Below are positions 1 through 12,133 of a DNA stretch of 32,831 nt, in pieces. The translations under genes were made by a program, and so were the position numbers. The DNA comes from Baffinella frigidus (Eukaryota > Cryptophyceae > Cryptomonadales > Baffinellaceae): assembly GCA_026770585.1 (NCBI GenBank), contig MU646483.1:121146-153976 (forward strand). Reading direction: 5' to 3'. Below the pieces are notes generated by a model. It had not been told where the DNA came from, searched no databases, and saw only the letters and a program-made list of their open reading frames with translations. Each line of letters starts with the position of its first letter. Position 1 is the stretch's first letter.

Positions 1-50
1 GGGGGGGGGGGGGGGGGGGGCAGTTTCTTATGACCGAGGTACCCATGTAG
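1..50. repeat. Truncated right end of the ACAGGGGTACCTCGC element (family 2)
   Basis: A run of 20 G is followed by CAGTTTCTTATGACCGAGG and a GTAG end. This is the right arm of the element seen complete at 1005-1128, 2610-2729 and 3644-3766. The G run is the element's internal G tract, so the window starts inside a repeat. Confidence 0.75.
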
Positions 51-1004
51 TGGGTTGCGCTGTCGCGCTCGTCTTTATTCCGCTCTGTAACACTCTTGAT
101 TTTGCGATTTTATGGGTATCCAATACACTTCGTGCATTCACTCTCCCTGCCTTGAGCCTGAGGTTCCTGCGGGGTACTGCGGATTGGTCAATGTTCGGTT
201 ACATCGCCCTGATTGTGGGTAGCTTGGGGGTTTCCAACTGGTGGGGAACTCCGACGTAGTCACCCCAACACCCCAATATGTCGGAGTTCCCCAAGCTACT
301 CTCTCTGACCCCTCGACGCGTGCACCCACACCCAACAGTTCTGACCCCCGACGCTTGCTTGCACCATACATGGTGGCTATCTTGCTTTCGATCCGTAATT
401 AACGCCCTGCTTATCTCTGCTCCTCCACGCCAGGTCAGAGGTCGAAATTTGAACGTTTTTTCATTGTACCACATGGTCTAGAAGTAAAGTTGATTCTACC
501 CGAGAAACACGCCAAAGGTGTTGGGAATTGGAGCTGTTTGCCGCCGGAGTTTAAAAAATCTGTACACGATAAGCCACCTAAGCACTTTTAGCGCGAACGA
601 GTGTGTGTGAAAAAGGAAGTAATGACCTGGCGTGGTCACCCAACAGGGCACACCGTCGCGCGAGGAAGCTTCGATCATGGCTCCTCTTTCACGAATCTGC
701 CATGTAGCTGTCTCGAGACACTGTCCCGTGTAGGAATCTCCGCACTGACTTTACACAGTCATTTCCATAAGGAGTATTATCCCTTGAGTGGTGAGTAGGC
801 TGATACGCCCTGCGGTAGGTCCCTAGCTAGGACCTTCCTAGGGCGAGTCAGGGCGAATATTCGGCCGTCCGCCACTGAAAGGAGACACGTCCTGAATTCC
901 CAGTAGGCGTTAAGTACGCGAATGCCAGATTCTCTGTCCTCCTCAGTAAACTCTGGGGACATTTCGGGCGGCGCCAAGAACACGTGAAACAGTCAGGCTG
1001 CGTG
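51..1004. other. No gene recognised; part of a CCCTTGAGT element inside
   Basis: I see no coding segment with family motifs here. A partial copy of a hairpin element begins near 779 with CCCTTGAGTGG and continues to about 870. The remainder is mixed, non-repetitive sequence. Confidence 0.5.
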
Positions 1005-1128
1005 TACAGGGGTACCTCGCTCATAAGAAACCACCCCCCCCTAGGACCCTACAGTAGCCCTATGCCTAGGGCCCTATGGTGGTCCTAGGGGGGGGGGGGG
1101 CTTCCTTATGAGCGAGGTACCCCTGTAG
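1005..1128. mobile_element. Family 2 MITE-like inverted-repeat element
   Basis: Terminal inverted repeats TACAGGGGTACCTCGCTCAT and its complement enclose a C-tract/G-tract stem with CCTAGGACCCTACAGTAG inside. It has no coding capacity. The whole element can fold into one long hairpin. Similar copies lie at 2610-2729 and 3644-3766. Confidence 0.85.
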
Positions 1129-1375
1129 AGTGCACATGCCCCCTCTCTCCGGGTCCTGCTCGGACACAGGCAAGGTGCATTGGGGGTATGCACCCCTTGA
1201 CGTCAAGCCAGGGTGTACCAAGGGGCGCGACAACCTCACTTGCAGGGGTTACTCGAAATTCAGGACACGCACCGTCCCTAGGGTAATCATGTGGTCCAAT
1301 GCATAGACCTGTTGTAGGCGCATACATGGAGGCCGTGTTGGTAGTACTACAGGTCTCTCGCTGGTGGCAAGCAGA

Positions 1376-1518
1376 CCACACAGTGGACTATAAAGGGATT
1401 TCGAATAACCCCCACTCGACAACTCACATGACCCTACTGTAGGAAATAGTGCAGGGATAAACGAACGGAAAGTCGGTGGATTATTTACCGAAAATGTCTT
1501 GGTAGCCCGGTGTGTGGT
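1376..1518. mobile_element. Family 1 MITE-like element, diverged copy
   Basis: Starts CCACACAGTGGACT and ends GCCCGGTGTGTGG, with AATAACCCC and GACCCTACTGTAGG inside. It is a diverged member of the CACACAGCGG family. Confidence 0.75.
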
Positions 1519-1913
1519 ATGGGCGGGCGCCTCTCCTGTCGGCAATCGCTGTGTCTTCTCCGACGACCAGGACCTCCCATGTCGTGTCGAATGTTGAAGA
1601 GCACATTCATTTCGGAAGATAACTGCATCAGTTCCTTTCAATAGGAGAAATTAGTGAGAGCTTAGTACACTTAATTAGGAGTCCTAATTAAATGAGAAAC
1701 GCTAATTAGGGATCAGATTCAGTTATCTTTTGAGATGAACATGGTGACGAGCCCCCCGGCGGACCTCCGCACAGCGGTGGAGGACGTGCCACGTCCAGCC
1801 CTCGGCCATCATGGCGCTCCAGGAGGCGTCTGCGGCGTTGTCATTATTGTTATTACGCTCCAACGAAGACATTCGTAGGAGCGAAACAGTCAAGGCCTCT
1901 CTCACTGTTACAG

Positions 1914-1965
1914 GCTACAGGGGCACCGCGCTCATAAGGAGCCCCCTCCTCCCAGGACCACCGTC
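1914..1965. mobile_element. Family 2 element, left end only
   Basis: CTACAGGGGCACCGCGCTCAT followed by a C tract and CCCAGGACC. The right arm is missing, so this is a broken copy. Confidence 0.55.
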
Positions 1966-2039
1966 AAGCCAAAGATAGACCTACTGCAGGGTCCCAGGGT
2001 GTGGTATCACTGTCTAGCTCTGTCCCCGGTTTTATTACA

Positions 2040-2290
2040 GGGCTTACTCGAAGTCAAGTTCACACCATTTTGAGACAGTCAGTGTGCGGACCTTCAGTAA
2101 TTAAGGTTGACATAAACAAGTGAGTGCGGGCCTTAAATAATTAATGTCCACAGAAAACTCTTTACTAGGGTCCGCAAAGCAAGTGTGTGCGGACTTTAAA
2201 TAACTAAGGTCTACATCGGAGTAACCAGTGTGTGACCTTCTTTTGCGTGACCTCATCTTCGAGTCAGCCCTGATGTATGCGCCTACTCGC
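2040..2290. repeat. Left arm of a long inverted repeat, with GTCCGCACAC-type subrepeats
   Basis: Contains AAGGTC(C)GCACAC- and TTAAATAATTAA-type units at about 50-bp spacing. It is inverted relative to 2870-3070; for example GGAGTAACCAGTGTGTG here meets CACACACTGGTTACTCC there. Confidence 0.6.
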
Positions 2291-2395
2291 CACTTAAGGT
2301 ATACACTGTAGCCCCCGCGGGGGTGGTCGGAGGCCATGCTGGTATCAGTAAAGGTCTCTCTTTTTGGATATTCGCGAGCACTGGTCCAGCCGTGT

Positions 2396-2494
2396 CCCTT
2401 GAGTGGCAATAGGGTGAATATCCACCCTAACTCGCCCTAGGCAGGTCCTAGGCCCCACCGTAGGGTGTATTCGCCTACTGATAACTCAAGGGAT
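2396..2494. mobile_element. CCCTTGAGT hairpin element (family 4)
   Basis: CCCTTGAGTGGCAATAGGGTG at one end and TACTGATAACTCAAGGG at the other, with CCTAGGCAGGTCCTAGG inside. A partial copy is at 779-870. Confidence 0.6.
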
Positions 2495-2609
2495 ACACAC
2501 CAACCCCCCGCTCAGCTTCATTCACTCGAGTTTACTTTCGAAACTTACGCTAGTGTATATTACAACCACACACCACACACCGCACACCGCACATGTCGGC
2601 CTTAGGGTT

Positions 2610-2729
2610 TACAGGGGTTCCTCGCTCATAAGAAACCAATCCCCCCTAGGACCCTACAGTAGGCCTATGCCAAGGGCCCTATGTGGTCCTAGGGGGGTGC
2701 AGTTTCTTATGAGCGAGGTACCCCTGTAG
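2610..2729. mobile_element. Family 2 MITE-like element
   Basis: TACAGGGGTTCCTCGCTCAT and its near complement at the ends; CCTAGGACCCTACAGTAGG near the centre. No coding capacity. Confidence 0.85.
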
Positions 2730-2869
2730 GGTAAACCCTGAACCCTAAACCAGGCTTCCACAAGGCAGTCACCTACCGGACATCGGAGCTCCCTACTACA
2801 TCGGAGTTCCCACCGAGGCATCTACCCATAGAGCCAGCAGTCTCGGTAGGACGTCTTACCCGAAAGTCA

Positions 2870-3070
2870 GGTCACACAAAGTAAGGGCACACACTGGTTA
2901 CTCCTTAATTTTTTAAGGTCCGCACACTGACTCGTTTTCTGTGGACCATAATTATTTAAGGTCCGCGCACACTTGTTTTTGCGGACCTTAATGGTTTAAG
3001 GTCCGCACACTGACTGACTCAAAAGGATGTGACCTTACTTTCGAGTGAGCCCTGTATGGCTCGTCCTTGA
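2870..3070. repeat. Right arm of the long inverted repeat
   Basis: Repeated TTAAGGTCCGCACACTGACT units separated by TTAATTATTTAA-like blocks, inverted relative to 2040-2290. A second inverted pair, CATGCTGGTATCAG near 2336 and CTGATACCAGCATG near 3264, lies around it. Confidence 0.6.
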
Positions 3071-3643
3071 AAGTATTTCAGAGCAAAACTCCAGTCCAAA
3101 AGGGCGAATAGAGAGCCTTCAGGACAATCCAGAATAAACCTGAGGCAGAGCTCCAGACTGTACTCGCCACTTGCGGGACTCTCACCCCGCTCCCCCCTTC
3201 CGTGAGGCCTTGCATCGTGTGGATGGATCGATGCACGCGAATGTCCAAGACAAGAGACCTTCACTGATACCAGCATGACCCCCGACCCCTCCCACGGAGG
3301 CTACATCTACGCTTCAGCAGGACCTACCGAGCGGGCGCACAGCCTCCATGTGCGCACTGTTTCGCTCAAGTGGATCAAATCGAGGCTGGTACTTGAGCCA
3401 TTTCCTTCGGAACACGGTGCGAATTTGATGAGACGCTTTGAGTCGTCCCCCGGGCACAACGCTCCCCGGGATGCTGCGGGGAGCATCGGTACCATAACCT
3501 GACCAGCTTGGTAAGGTTATGAGGCAACCAAGCCGTCTTGGCTCTAGCTAGAGCGTGGCGGCTCCTGAGGGGCTGCACCCTGACCACAGTAGTGGCCTCA
3601 TAACCTTGGCAAGCAACGCGCGTCATGCCCCGCGCCACTGGCT

Positions 3644-3766
3644 CTACAGGGGTACCTCGCTCAGAAGAAACTGCCCCCCCCCAGGACCCTACAGTTGGAC
3701 TATGCCTATGGCCCTATGGAGGTCCTAGGGGGGTGCCGGTTTCTTATGAGCGAGGTACCCCTGTAG
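3644..3766. mobile_element. Family 2 MITE-like element
   Basis: CTACAGGGGTACCTCGCTCA at the left end with its complement at the right; C tract and G tract form the inner stem. Confidence 0.85.
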
Positions 3767-3833
3767 CACGCCTCACGCCCGCCATCTCCCAGGGCAGAGT
3801 GCGATGACCCACCACTCCGCTCGCTGCCGTGTC

Positions 3834-3993
3834 CCACACAGCGGCCCTCCAAGGGATATTGAATAACCCCTAAGCGATGCGACCATAGGACCCTACGGTA
3901 GGCAACCCGTAGGGACATCGGGGGGTTCCTACGGATAATGTAACGGAAACTCGGCCCGAAAAGAGCCGAAAGTGCCTTGGTAGCCCGGTGTGG
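3834..3993. mobile_element. Family 1 MITE-like element
   Basis: CCACACAGCGGCCC left end and GCCCGGTGTGGGG right end, with AATAACCCC, GGACCCTACGGTAGGC and GGTTCCTACGGATAA inside. About 160 bp and non-coding. Confidence 0.85.
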
Positions 3994-4139
3994 GGCCTCG
4001 CAAGCGGCCTCGCCCGTCGGAAGCACCGTCGCCGCTCGGGAGGTGCCAGTGCACAAGGTTATGAGTCCTCACTTACCCGACCACAGGTTATGAGTCCTGC
4101 CTTGCCCGAGTGAGGACTGATAACCGTGACTGCCGAGCG

Positions 4140-4468
4140 CAGGAGGCCTGGCGCGGCAGGCAGCGATTGTCGTCCCGGCGACGATCCTCACGTCCGGCGA
4201 CAATCCTCACGTCCGATTGTCGCCGGTCCGCCGACGTGCTGCGGCGCATGTGTTGCCACATGTGTTGGCAACACATGTGCCGCAGCAAGTCGGCGGTACG
4301 TCTTGGCAACAGGCGTTCTCGGCACGCGGCGTTCGTCACGTCGGCGTTGCTCCAGGGCGTTCAGCGGCGAGAAGTAACGTCGGCATGACTTGAGGGCGTT
4401 GATCGGCGTTGGAAACCTCGGCGTTACTTGAGGGCGTTCGCAACGTCGGCGTTGGTTACTTGAGGGCG
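4140..4468. repeat. Short repeats and a strong hairpin 3' of the PPase stop
   Basis: CGATCCTCACGTCCGGCGA-type units (4180-4220), a hairpin at 4231-4293, and repeated GGCGTTACTTGAGGGCGTT units up to the stop codon. The last units share sequence with the stop-codon edge of exon 27. Confidence 0.65.
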
Positions 4469-4549
4469 TTACTTCTTCTTCGGGGCGTTTTTGGCCTCGA
4501 GCGCCTCCAGGCGCGAGATATACGTCCGTTCCCGCTCCTCCAGCTCCAC
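4469..4549 (-). CDS. PPase exon 27 (tail and stop)
   Basis: Encodes [20 protein letters not shown], then NAPKKK and a TAA stop. The tail is predicted as a short coiled coil with a basic end. The acceptor ATCCAG is separated from exon 26 by a 121-nt intron made almost wholly of telomere-like repeats. Confidence 0.85.
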   Translation of the reverse strand: MELEERERTYISRLEALEAKNAPKKK

Positions 4550-7500
4550 CTGGATTAGGGGTTTTAAGGTTTAGGGTTTAGGGTTTAGGATTTAGTGTTC
4601 AGGGGTTAGGGTTTAGGGTTTAGGGTTTAGGGTTTAGGGTTTAGGGTTTAGGGCTGGAGGAGCGCACCACCCGCTTCTCGAGCTCCGCCTGCCGCTCGGC
4701 TGACTCCTCGAACCTGAAATGTTGCGGCTCGATCAGTACCCATTCCACACAGCGACGAGGGCATTTCGTGAATAAATCTCACGTGGATCATCCATAGGCC
4801 CTACGGTAGGCAATCCCTAGGTACGTAACGAGGGGGTTTTCCTAGGCCTATCCTGCCGCTCTGTCGACTCCTCGAAGCTGTTTGTTCGCGGCTCACTCAG
4901 TACTCGTCATCGCGGCTCACTCAGTACTCGTCATCGCGGCTCACTCAGTACTCGTCATCGCGGCCGCGATGACGAGTACTCAGTACTTCGGCTCACTCAG
5001 TACTCGTTGCTAGCCTCGCGATCGCCAAAGGGAGAGGGATGCCTCATGTCTCTAACAACCATATCAGGTTATGGTGGGGGTTAGGGTTTATGGGTCGGAG
5101 TTTAGGTGTGAGGGTTCAGGGGTCAGAGGTTGGAGTTTGGGGTTGAGGGTCTAGGGTTTCGGGTTTAGGGTTTCGTCTTTCGTGTTTAGGGTTTCGTTTT
5201 TCGGGTTGAGAGGGACAGACTTCATGCCGATGGAGAACCAGCGCTTGCGGCACTCGTCGATCCGACTCGTCGCGGCCGCCTTGTCCGACCACCCCGTCAC
5301 CTGCCCGCCCACCGCCATCGTCACACCACTCTCGTGCAAACTTCTACACGTCGATCCGCTTGCATTTAATTGCACACGGCTCAGGTACAAACGTATACTA
5401 TCGGAGTTTGAAAAGGCACTTGTCGATTTGGTTCGTCGCGGCCGCCTTGAAAGACCACCCCGTCACCTAGAGAATTCCCAAGGTTAGAGGACTTAATTGG
5501 ACGCGACTCTGGCATAAAAGCCTACGATCACAATCGCGCGTGCGGCACTCGTGGATCCGCGTCGACCACCCCGACACCTTCTGATGCCACAAGCTAACGC
5601 CAGCGGACCCCTTAGTCTACGGTAGGAACCCCCCCTCCTTCTACGACGTTGAAAACAAAAAGGTCCTTAAAAGTCGTAGGAAGGGGGCTCCTACCCTAGG
5701 CAATCCGTAGGCTCTAAGTACCTCGCTGGCGTCAGCTTTTGAGATGACTTCATGCCATGCCGAGACCCAACGTTATGAGGACGTATTTGAGTGCGACTCT
5801 TGAACTCACGTCTACTACCAGAGTTGATTCGGTTGGTCGCGGCAGCTTCGTCCGACCACCTCGTCACCGTGGTTTCGTGTTTCGTGTTTCGTGTTTCGTG
5901 TTTCGGGTTGAGAGTTGAGAGTTGAGGTGACCTTGGCCCAGACGTGGTTTCGCTCGAGAGCTTTGTAGGTGTTGAAGAACTCCTGCACCTCCTTCTTGAC
6001 ATGGATCGGGATCGTGTCCACGTCCAGGTACCTGTCACGTCCGATAAGCCGTCAGCATGATCGTCATCACGTCCCAACAGCCGCCATCACGACCGTCAAC
6101 ACGTCCCGGCAGCCGTCACCGCGCCCTCGGTCATGTCCCTAACCATCATGGACAATGAACGACGGCGTACACGCTCTCAAGTGCAGGTGTAGACACACTT
6201 ACATGGACAGTCCATCTTATGGAGCACGCCGCGTTGTCACGGCATGCCACACAGCGGACTTCGAAGGGGTTTCGAATAACCCCTCAGCAATAAGACCTGG
6301 GACCCTACGGTAGGCAATCCGTAGGAAGATAGGGGGGGTTCCTACGGACCAGGTAACGGGAACTCGGGCTCTCATAGCCCGAAAGTCCCTTCGAAGCCCG
6401 CTCTGTGGACTACTCCTATGACTACGCCCTCACACTCGATTCCATAGGTGTGTGTGTGTGTGGTAAGGTTATGAGGGATTGGTGTGGTGTGGTGAGGTTA
6501 TGAGGTGTGGTAAGGTTATGAGGGGGGGTGCGTACTCGGAGAGGCGGGGCTCGTCCTTAGGCACCCCGATGATCTTGGAGTTGGGCCCATTCTGATCCTC
6601 TGTGTTCAGCATCGCCACCACCCGCATCTGCAGGACACATTCACCATTACCACACGGTGGCCTACCAACCTTTCATCGAACGTCAACTTGCCTTGATGCA
6701 ATTAACTTTGAGGATTTTGTGGTGTAGTTTGGTCACGTACCCCCCTGGAATTCAGGCCCAACGAAACCTTCGAAGCCCACCGTGTGGGTAACACGCGCAA
6801 ATAAAGAGGAATTCTCCTTTAGAAACACGTACATAAAGAGGAATTATCCATCAGTAACGTGTAAATAAACAAGCACACAAAGGAACACCAATGATTTTAG
6901 TATTGGGCCTGTTCTGGTCCTCCGTGTCGGGCATCGCCACAACCCGCATCTGCAGTAGGGGTCATCTCGTTAGAAAAGCGTCAAGCCCTGGGACCCTTTC
7001 CTAAGGCAATTCTCGTGCAAAGCCAAACTCTCTAAGTTGTAAGAAGGAATTGATGTTAGAGTTGGGGCCGTTCCGCATCCGTGCAGCATGGCAGGGTTGT
7101 ATTTGAGGGGTCTTCCATGGGCGGTCTCACAAGTGCGCAGCCACACGGTGACACGTGCACCTCAACCACACAGCAGGCTTCCAATGCATTTTCGGCCCCA
7201 ATTGGGCCATCTTTCGTACCTAATCCGTTACCTTATCCGTAGGACCTCCCCATATTTCCTACGGGTTGCCCACCGTAGGGTCCTAGGTCTTGTCGCTTGA
7301 GGGTTATTCGAAATCGCTTCGAAGTGCGGTGTGTGGATTACCCTAACGCATTTCGGTGTGGGTGCACCTGGACGATCGTGCCGAGCGGAAGCGGAAATAC
7401 TGAGAGGCACACCACCTGGTCCAGGGTGTAGGCTTCAGGGTTGAGGGTTGATGCTTCAGGGCTGAGGTTTCTGGGTCCTGGGTTTAGGGTTCTGGGTTCT

Positions 7501-10064
7501 GGGTCCTGGGTTTAGGGGTCAGGTTTCAGGGTTTAGAGTTTAGGGTTTAGGGTTCAGGGTTCAGGGTTCAGGGTTCAGGGATTTAAGAGTTGGAGGGGGG
7601 GCGACCTCCACCGCGCGGCCGTCTTCGGCGAGGGTCTGCGGGAGGGAGCAGAAGTCGCCGGGATAGACCACTGCCGAGCACAGCACCTGCGATACGTTGT
7701 CAGGTGTCAGACGCAGAGAGCGGGAGAGTGAGGGAGAGGGAGGGAGGGAGGGAGGGAGGGAGAGTGGGAGGGAGAGGGATAGCGAGAGAGAGAAAGGCAC
7801 GATACAAACGAGCGCAGAGTACCTGCGGTGAGAGACGTGATCAGCACGGTACATCTCAGACGGAGAGAGAGACAGGGCGAGAGAGAGAGAGAGGATGTGA
7901 GGGAGGGAGTGAGGGGGGGAGGGAGGGAGGGAGATAGTGAATGGGATAGAGAGGAATAGAGAGAGAGAAAGGCACGATACGTTACTGTTTTCTGATCGAA
8001 CGAGAGGCGAGCACGTGCGAGACGCAAGGCGTGGTGAGCAAGGTGCTTCCGCCGGCATAGTGACGAGTTGAGGAAAGTGGTGTGGCGCATGGGGATGGAG
8101 CATACGTCGCCGGGGTAGACCACCGCTAAGCACAGTACAATCCAACGCGAGAACGTCACCCATGTACCACACAATATTCCTCAAATGCTGTTTCCGACGG
8201 AAGCATCTTCCTGGCCAAAACCGCTGCTGGACACTCTCAAGTACTTGAATAGGGCAACGGACTGCAAAACCGGGTGGTTAGGCCTACGGTATTGCCTACG
8301 GTAGGCCGTATGGGCCTAGGGGGGCTCCTACAAAAAAAACAGGTCCTAGGGGCCCTACGGCCTACCGAAGGCCTAACTACCCGGTGGTCAGTCCGTTATC
8401 CTATGCAATTAACCAGCACGGATGGAAGGCGAGTGAGCCTGAGAGGTGTATGCACCCCAGCAGCAGCGGAGAGGCCTGTGAGGTGTATGCAGCGCAGCAG
8501 GAGCTCTCTCTCTCCCTCTCTCTCTATCTCTCTCTCTGTCTCCCTGCCTCTCTCTGGGAGGCAGAAGCGAGTCCGTCTGAGAGGTGTTTGCACGGGAGCA
8601 GGAGCGGGGGGCCAGGGCAGGGTAAGCAGAAGGGGAATGAGGGGCAGACGGGGCGCAAGGGGGATGAGAGAGGCAAAGAGAGAGGGGGAGAGATAGGATG
8701 GGGGGGGGGAGAGAAAGGGAGAAAGATGGAGAGAGAGGGGGAGAGAGATACAGAGACGGAGATAGAGAGAGTGAGTCGGTGGGAGAGGGATTGTGGGGAG
8801 AGGAAGAGAGAGAGATAGGGGGGGGGGGGGGGGGGGGGGGGGAGAGAGTGAGGGGCAGACCTTGTCCATCTTGAGAAGGCCGACCTTGGGCAGCACGTCG
8901 TACCGCATGTTCGTCCCTGCTTCAGGCTTCATCATTTAGGGTTGAGGTTTTAGGTTTTGTGGTTTAGGGTTTAGGGGTTTAGGGTTGGGGGTTAGGCGTT
9001 TATGGCATAGGCAGGTCTAGGGTTTAGGGTTAGGTTTCAAGAATTGGGAGTTTAGGGTTAGGTTTTCAGGTCTAGCTAGGGTTTAGGGTTAGGTTTTAAG
9101 ATGGTTGAGGGTTAGGTTGTAAGATCTGGGAGGAGAAGCACCTTTCGATGCGCGGACGATCGCGTTGACCTGGTGGTTGGTTTTTGGTTCAGTGTCCACA
9201 CGGTCGACTACAAACCTTTCATCCAAAGTCAACTTACCTGAGGATAATAAAGTGGAGGCACGCCGTCGTAAGGGCCTTTCAAGGCGAGGCAAGCCACTGG
9301 AGGAGGACCTAACGAGCCTCCGGCGGCCCCTGCGGGGGGCTTGCTGCGCGACCCGAATCCCGGTCTTAAAAACAGGCGACCGGTCTAACCGACTTCTACC
9401 ACGCTCCAGAACGTCAACTTAAACCGGCAAAAGCGGACACTCTACCGTGACGGACTCGGTCACTTTTACGTACACCAACAACGTTTTAGCTCTGATCACC
9501 CCGGTACTAAAGTACGCTCCTCCCTGCCCGGTTTGGTCGGCCCTTCTGCTTGAATGGCAAAGTTGTTCGGTCACGTCCCGACTTCCTGGTACAAACTCAA
9601 CGGCCGTCAGCACTTGCTCGCCTTCTGCAGGATTCTGGGTCACGTCCGTCATCAGTGCGCCTGAGGCCCTTGAAAGGCCCAATTAAACTTAAGGATTTTC
9701 CAATGCAAATTGTGCACGTAACACCCCGGAATCCGGGGTCAATAAAACCCTCGTAGCCCACCGAGTGGTTAGGGTCTGGGGTTCTGGGTTTTATGTTTCA
9801 GGTTTCAGGTGTCAGGTGCAGGGTTCAGGGTCAAGGGTCCAGGGTTTAGGGTGTAGGGTGTAGGGTGTAGAGTGTAGAGTGTAGGGTGTAGGGTGCAGGG
9901 TCTCGGGTTCAAGGTTCAGGGTTTCGGGCTTCGGTTTTCGATTTTCGGGTTTAGGGTTTAGGGTTCGGAGACGAGGGTTTGCGGGTTGAGAGGTGGGTTT
10001 GTACGATGGCACGGGGTACGGCTTAGGGTTTAGGGTTTGTGGTTTAGGGTGTAGGGTGTAGGTT

Positions 10065-10095
<31 letters not shown>

Positions 10096-12081
10096 CCAGG
10101 GAGGGGAAGCTGTCGCCCATGTGCAGGCGGTTCACCATCAAGCATCGAGACCCACCACACAGCGGACTGCGAAGAGATTTCGAATAACCCCTTAACGATA
10201 AGACCTAGGACCCTACGGTAGGCGATCCGTAGGGACTAGTGGGGGTTCCTACCGATAAGGTAACGGAAACTCGGGCTCTCAGAGCCCGAAAATCACTTCG
10301 AAGCCCGCTGTGTGGGTACCTAACGGATACGACGTGTGCCAGAAAGGGAGCGTATAAAACTTGTATCGACTGTATAACTAGTTTGTAATAGATTTATCGA
10401 GTGTAAAACTAGTTTGTAACGGATTCATCGAGTGTATCACTGAATAGTTTACAATAAGTTTATCGAGTTTATAATAGATCTATCGAGTATATAACTACCC
10501 CATTTGGGCATGGGGTTAACCAGGGACGGAAAGCCGTCGCCAATGTGGAGGCGGTTCAGCCGCGCGAACTCGCCCAGCCCGTCTGCGAACACGCGCAGGG
10601 GGTTTTAGGGTTTATCTTCTGCAAAGCCTTGGCCAACCATGTCTATCTAATCGTTTTGAAACAAATTTGGGTTCAAAAGGAAGTTTTGGTAGTAAAAAAA
10701 GATTCAAGCGTTTTAAGGCGTAATTTGATTCAAACGTGGCTGGGAATTGGAGCCGTTTTATGACGAATTTCGTCCCCCCGGGGGCTGTGGGGTTTCAGTA
10801 GATTGTTTGGGGTGTAGGCTGCAGGGTGCCGTGTGTAGTGTGTAGTGTGTAGGGTTAAGGGTCGCGACGGTTGACCGTCTGCGAACAAGCCGCGATGGTT
10901 GACTGATCCGGACCCGGTCGGTTGACTGATCTGGGCAGCTGGATCGTCGGCCTAGGGGGGTCGAACATTCTAAAACAAACTAGAATGTTCTGGGGGTGGA
11001 TCATGCGGTAGGACCGGGGGAGAGAATGTAGGCTGACCAATTGTGAAGCAAAACACGCCCACCATCAACCCCCCCCTGCTGACTGCCCTTTCTCCCATTC
11101 TCACCGCTAGAGAGGGGGAGGGGTGGACCGGGCGAGGGAATGTAGGGGGAGGGGACGGGGTCTGTTGGTGGCAAAATTTGCAGCCGTATCAAAGTAGGCA
11201 GAGGGCCGCCAGACCAGGGCGCACTGGGTGAGGGGCTGAGGCACCGGGGAAGGGAACAACGGCCTCGGGGGATCGAACATTCTAGAGCAATCTAGAATGT
11301 TCTGAGGGTTGAGGCGGAGGGGCGAAGGTACCGGGGGAGGGAATGAAGGCCTTTCGGCATTCGTCGAGAAGCTGCAGCGCTCCCTTCTTGTCCAGCCACC
11401 CCTGATTTAGGGTTTGGGGTTTAGGGTGTGGTTCAGGGTTGGGGCTGAGGGCCAGGCAGCCCTGTGTTGAGCGAGAGATCCTGAGAACTCGCCACACGCC
11501 CGCCATGTACCGCATCAGTCCCGAGGCGGGCCTATCCATCCTCAGGCGGGCCTATCCGGACACATGCACCCACACTGCGGCCTTCCAAGGTTTCGTTCAC
11601 CCTTCATTCCAGGGTGTTACGTGATCAATTTGCATAAAACCATCCTTGGAGCTTATCGTCTTCAGGTAAGTTGACTTTTGATGAAAGGTTCGTAGTCAAC
11701 CGAGTGGATAGGGTGCACACCCCCACCGAGGTGTCTGCACAGGTGCGACGAAAGCGAGTGGCCCGACACCCACTAGCCCTGGGAGGTGGCTCAAATAGTC
11801 TTCTGCAACTATTTTCAAAAGTTGATTTATGGAACAAAATGTGTCAAATTTTGTCGCATCTACCTCAGATCTGGGGTAGATGCAAGGTAAATCGAAAATG
11901 TTCCAGGCCACTATTTGAGGCACTTGCAAGCGCTCGTGGACAGGGGGAGGAGAAGGTCCCGCATCTCCTCCTCGATTCGGAAAGAGGTGTGCACGCCCTA
12001 TCGTCTGCCTTTGTTCGGACTGCTCTTTGCCACACACACACACACACACACACGCTTTGCCTCTCTCTCTCTATATATATC

Positions 12082-12133
<52 letters not shown>

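Noticed and set aside
1249-1641. 130-codon minus-strand open frame
   Set aside because: It runs through a family 1 repeat element and shows no protein family features.
7561-8184. 207-codon minus-strand frame with Ser/Leu/Pro repeats
   Set aside because: Only 7606-7686 has PPase homology and clean splice borders; the rest is GA microsatellite and echoes.
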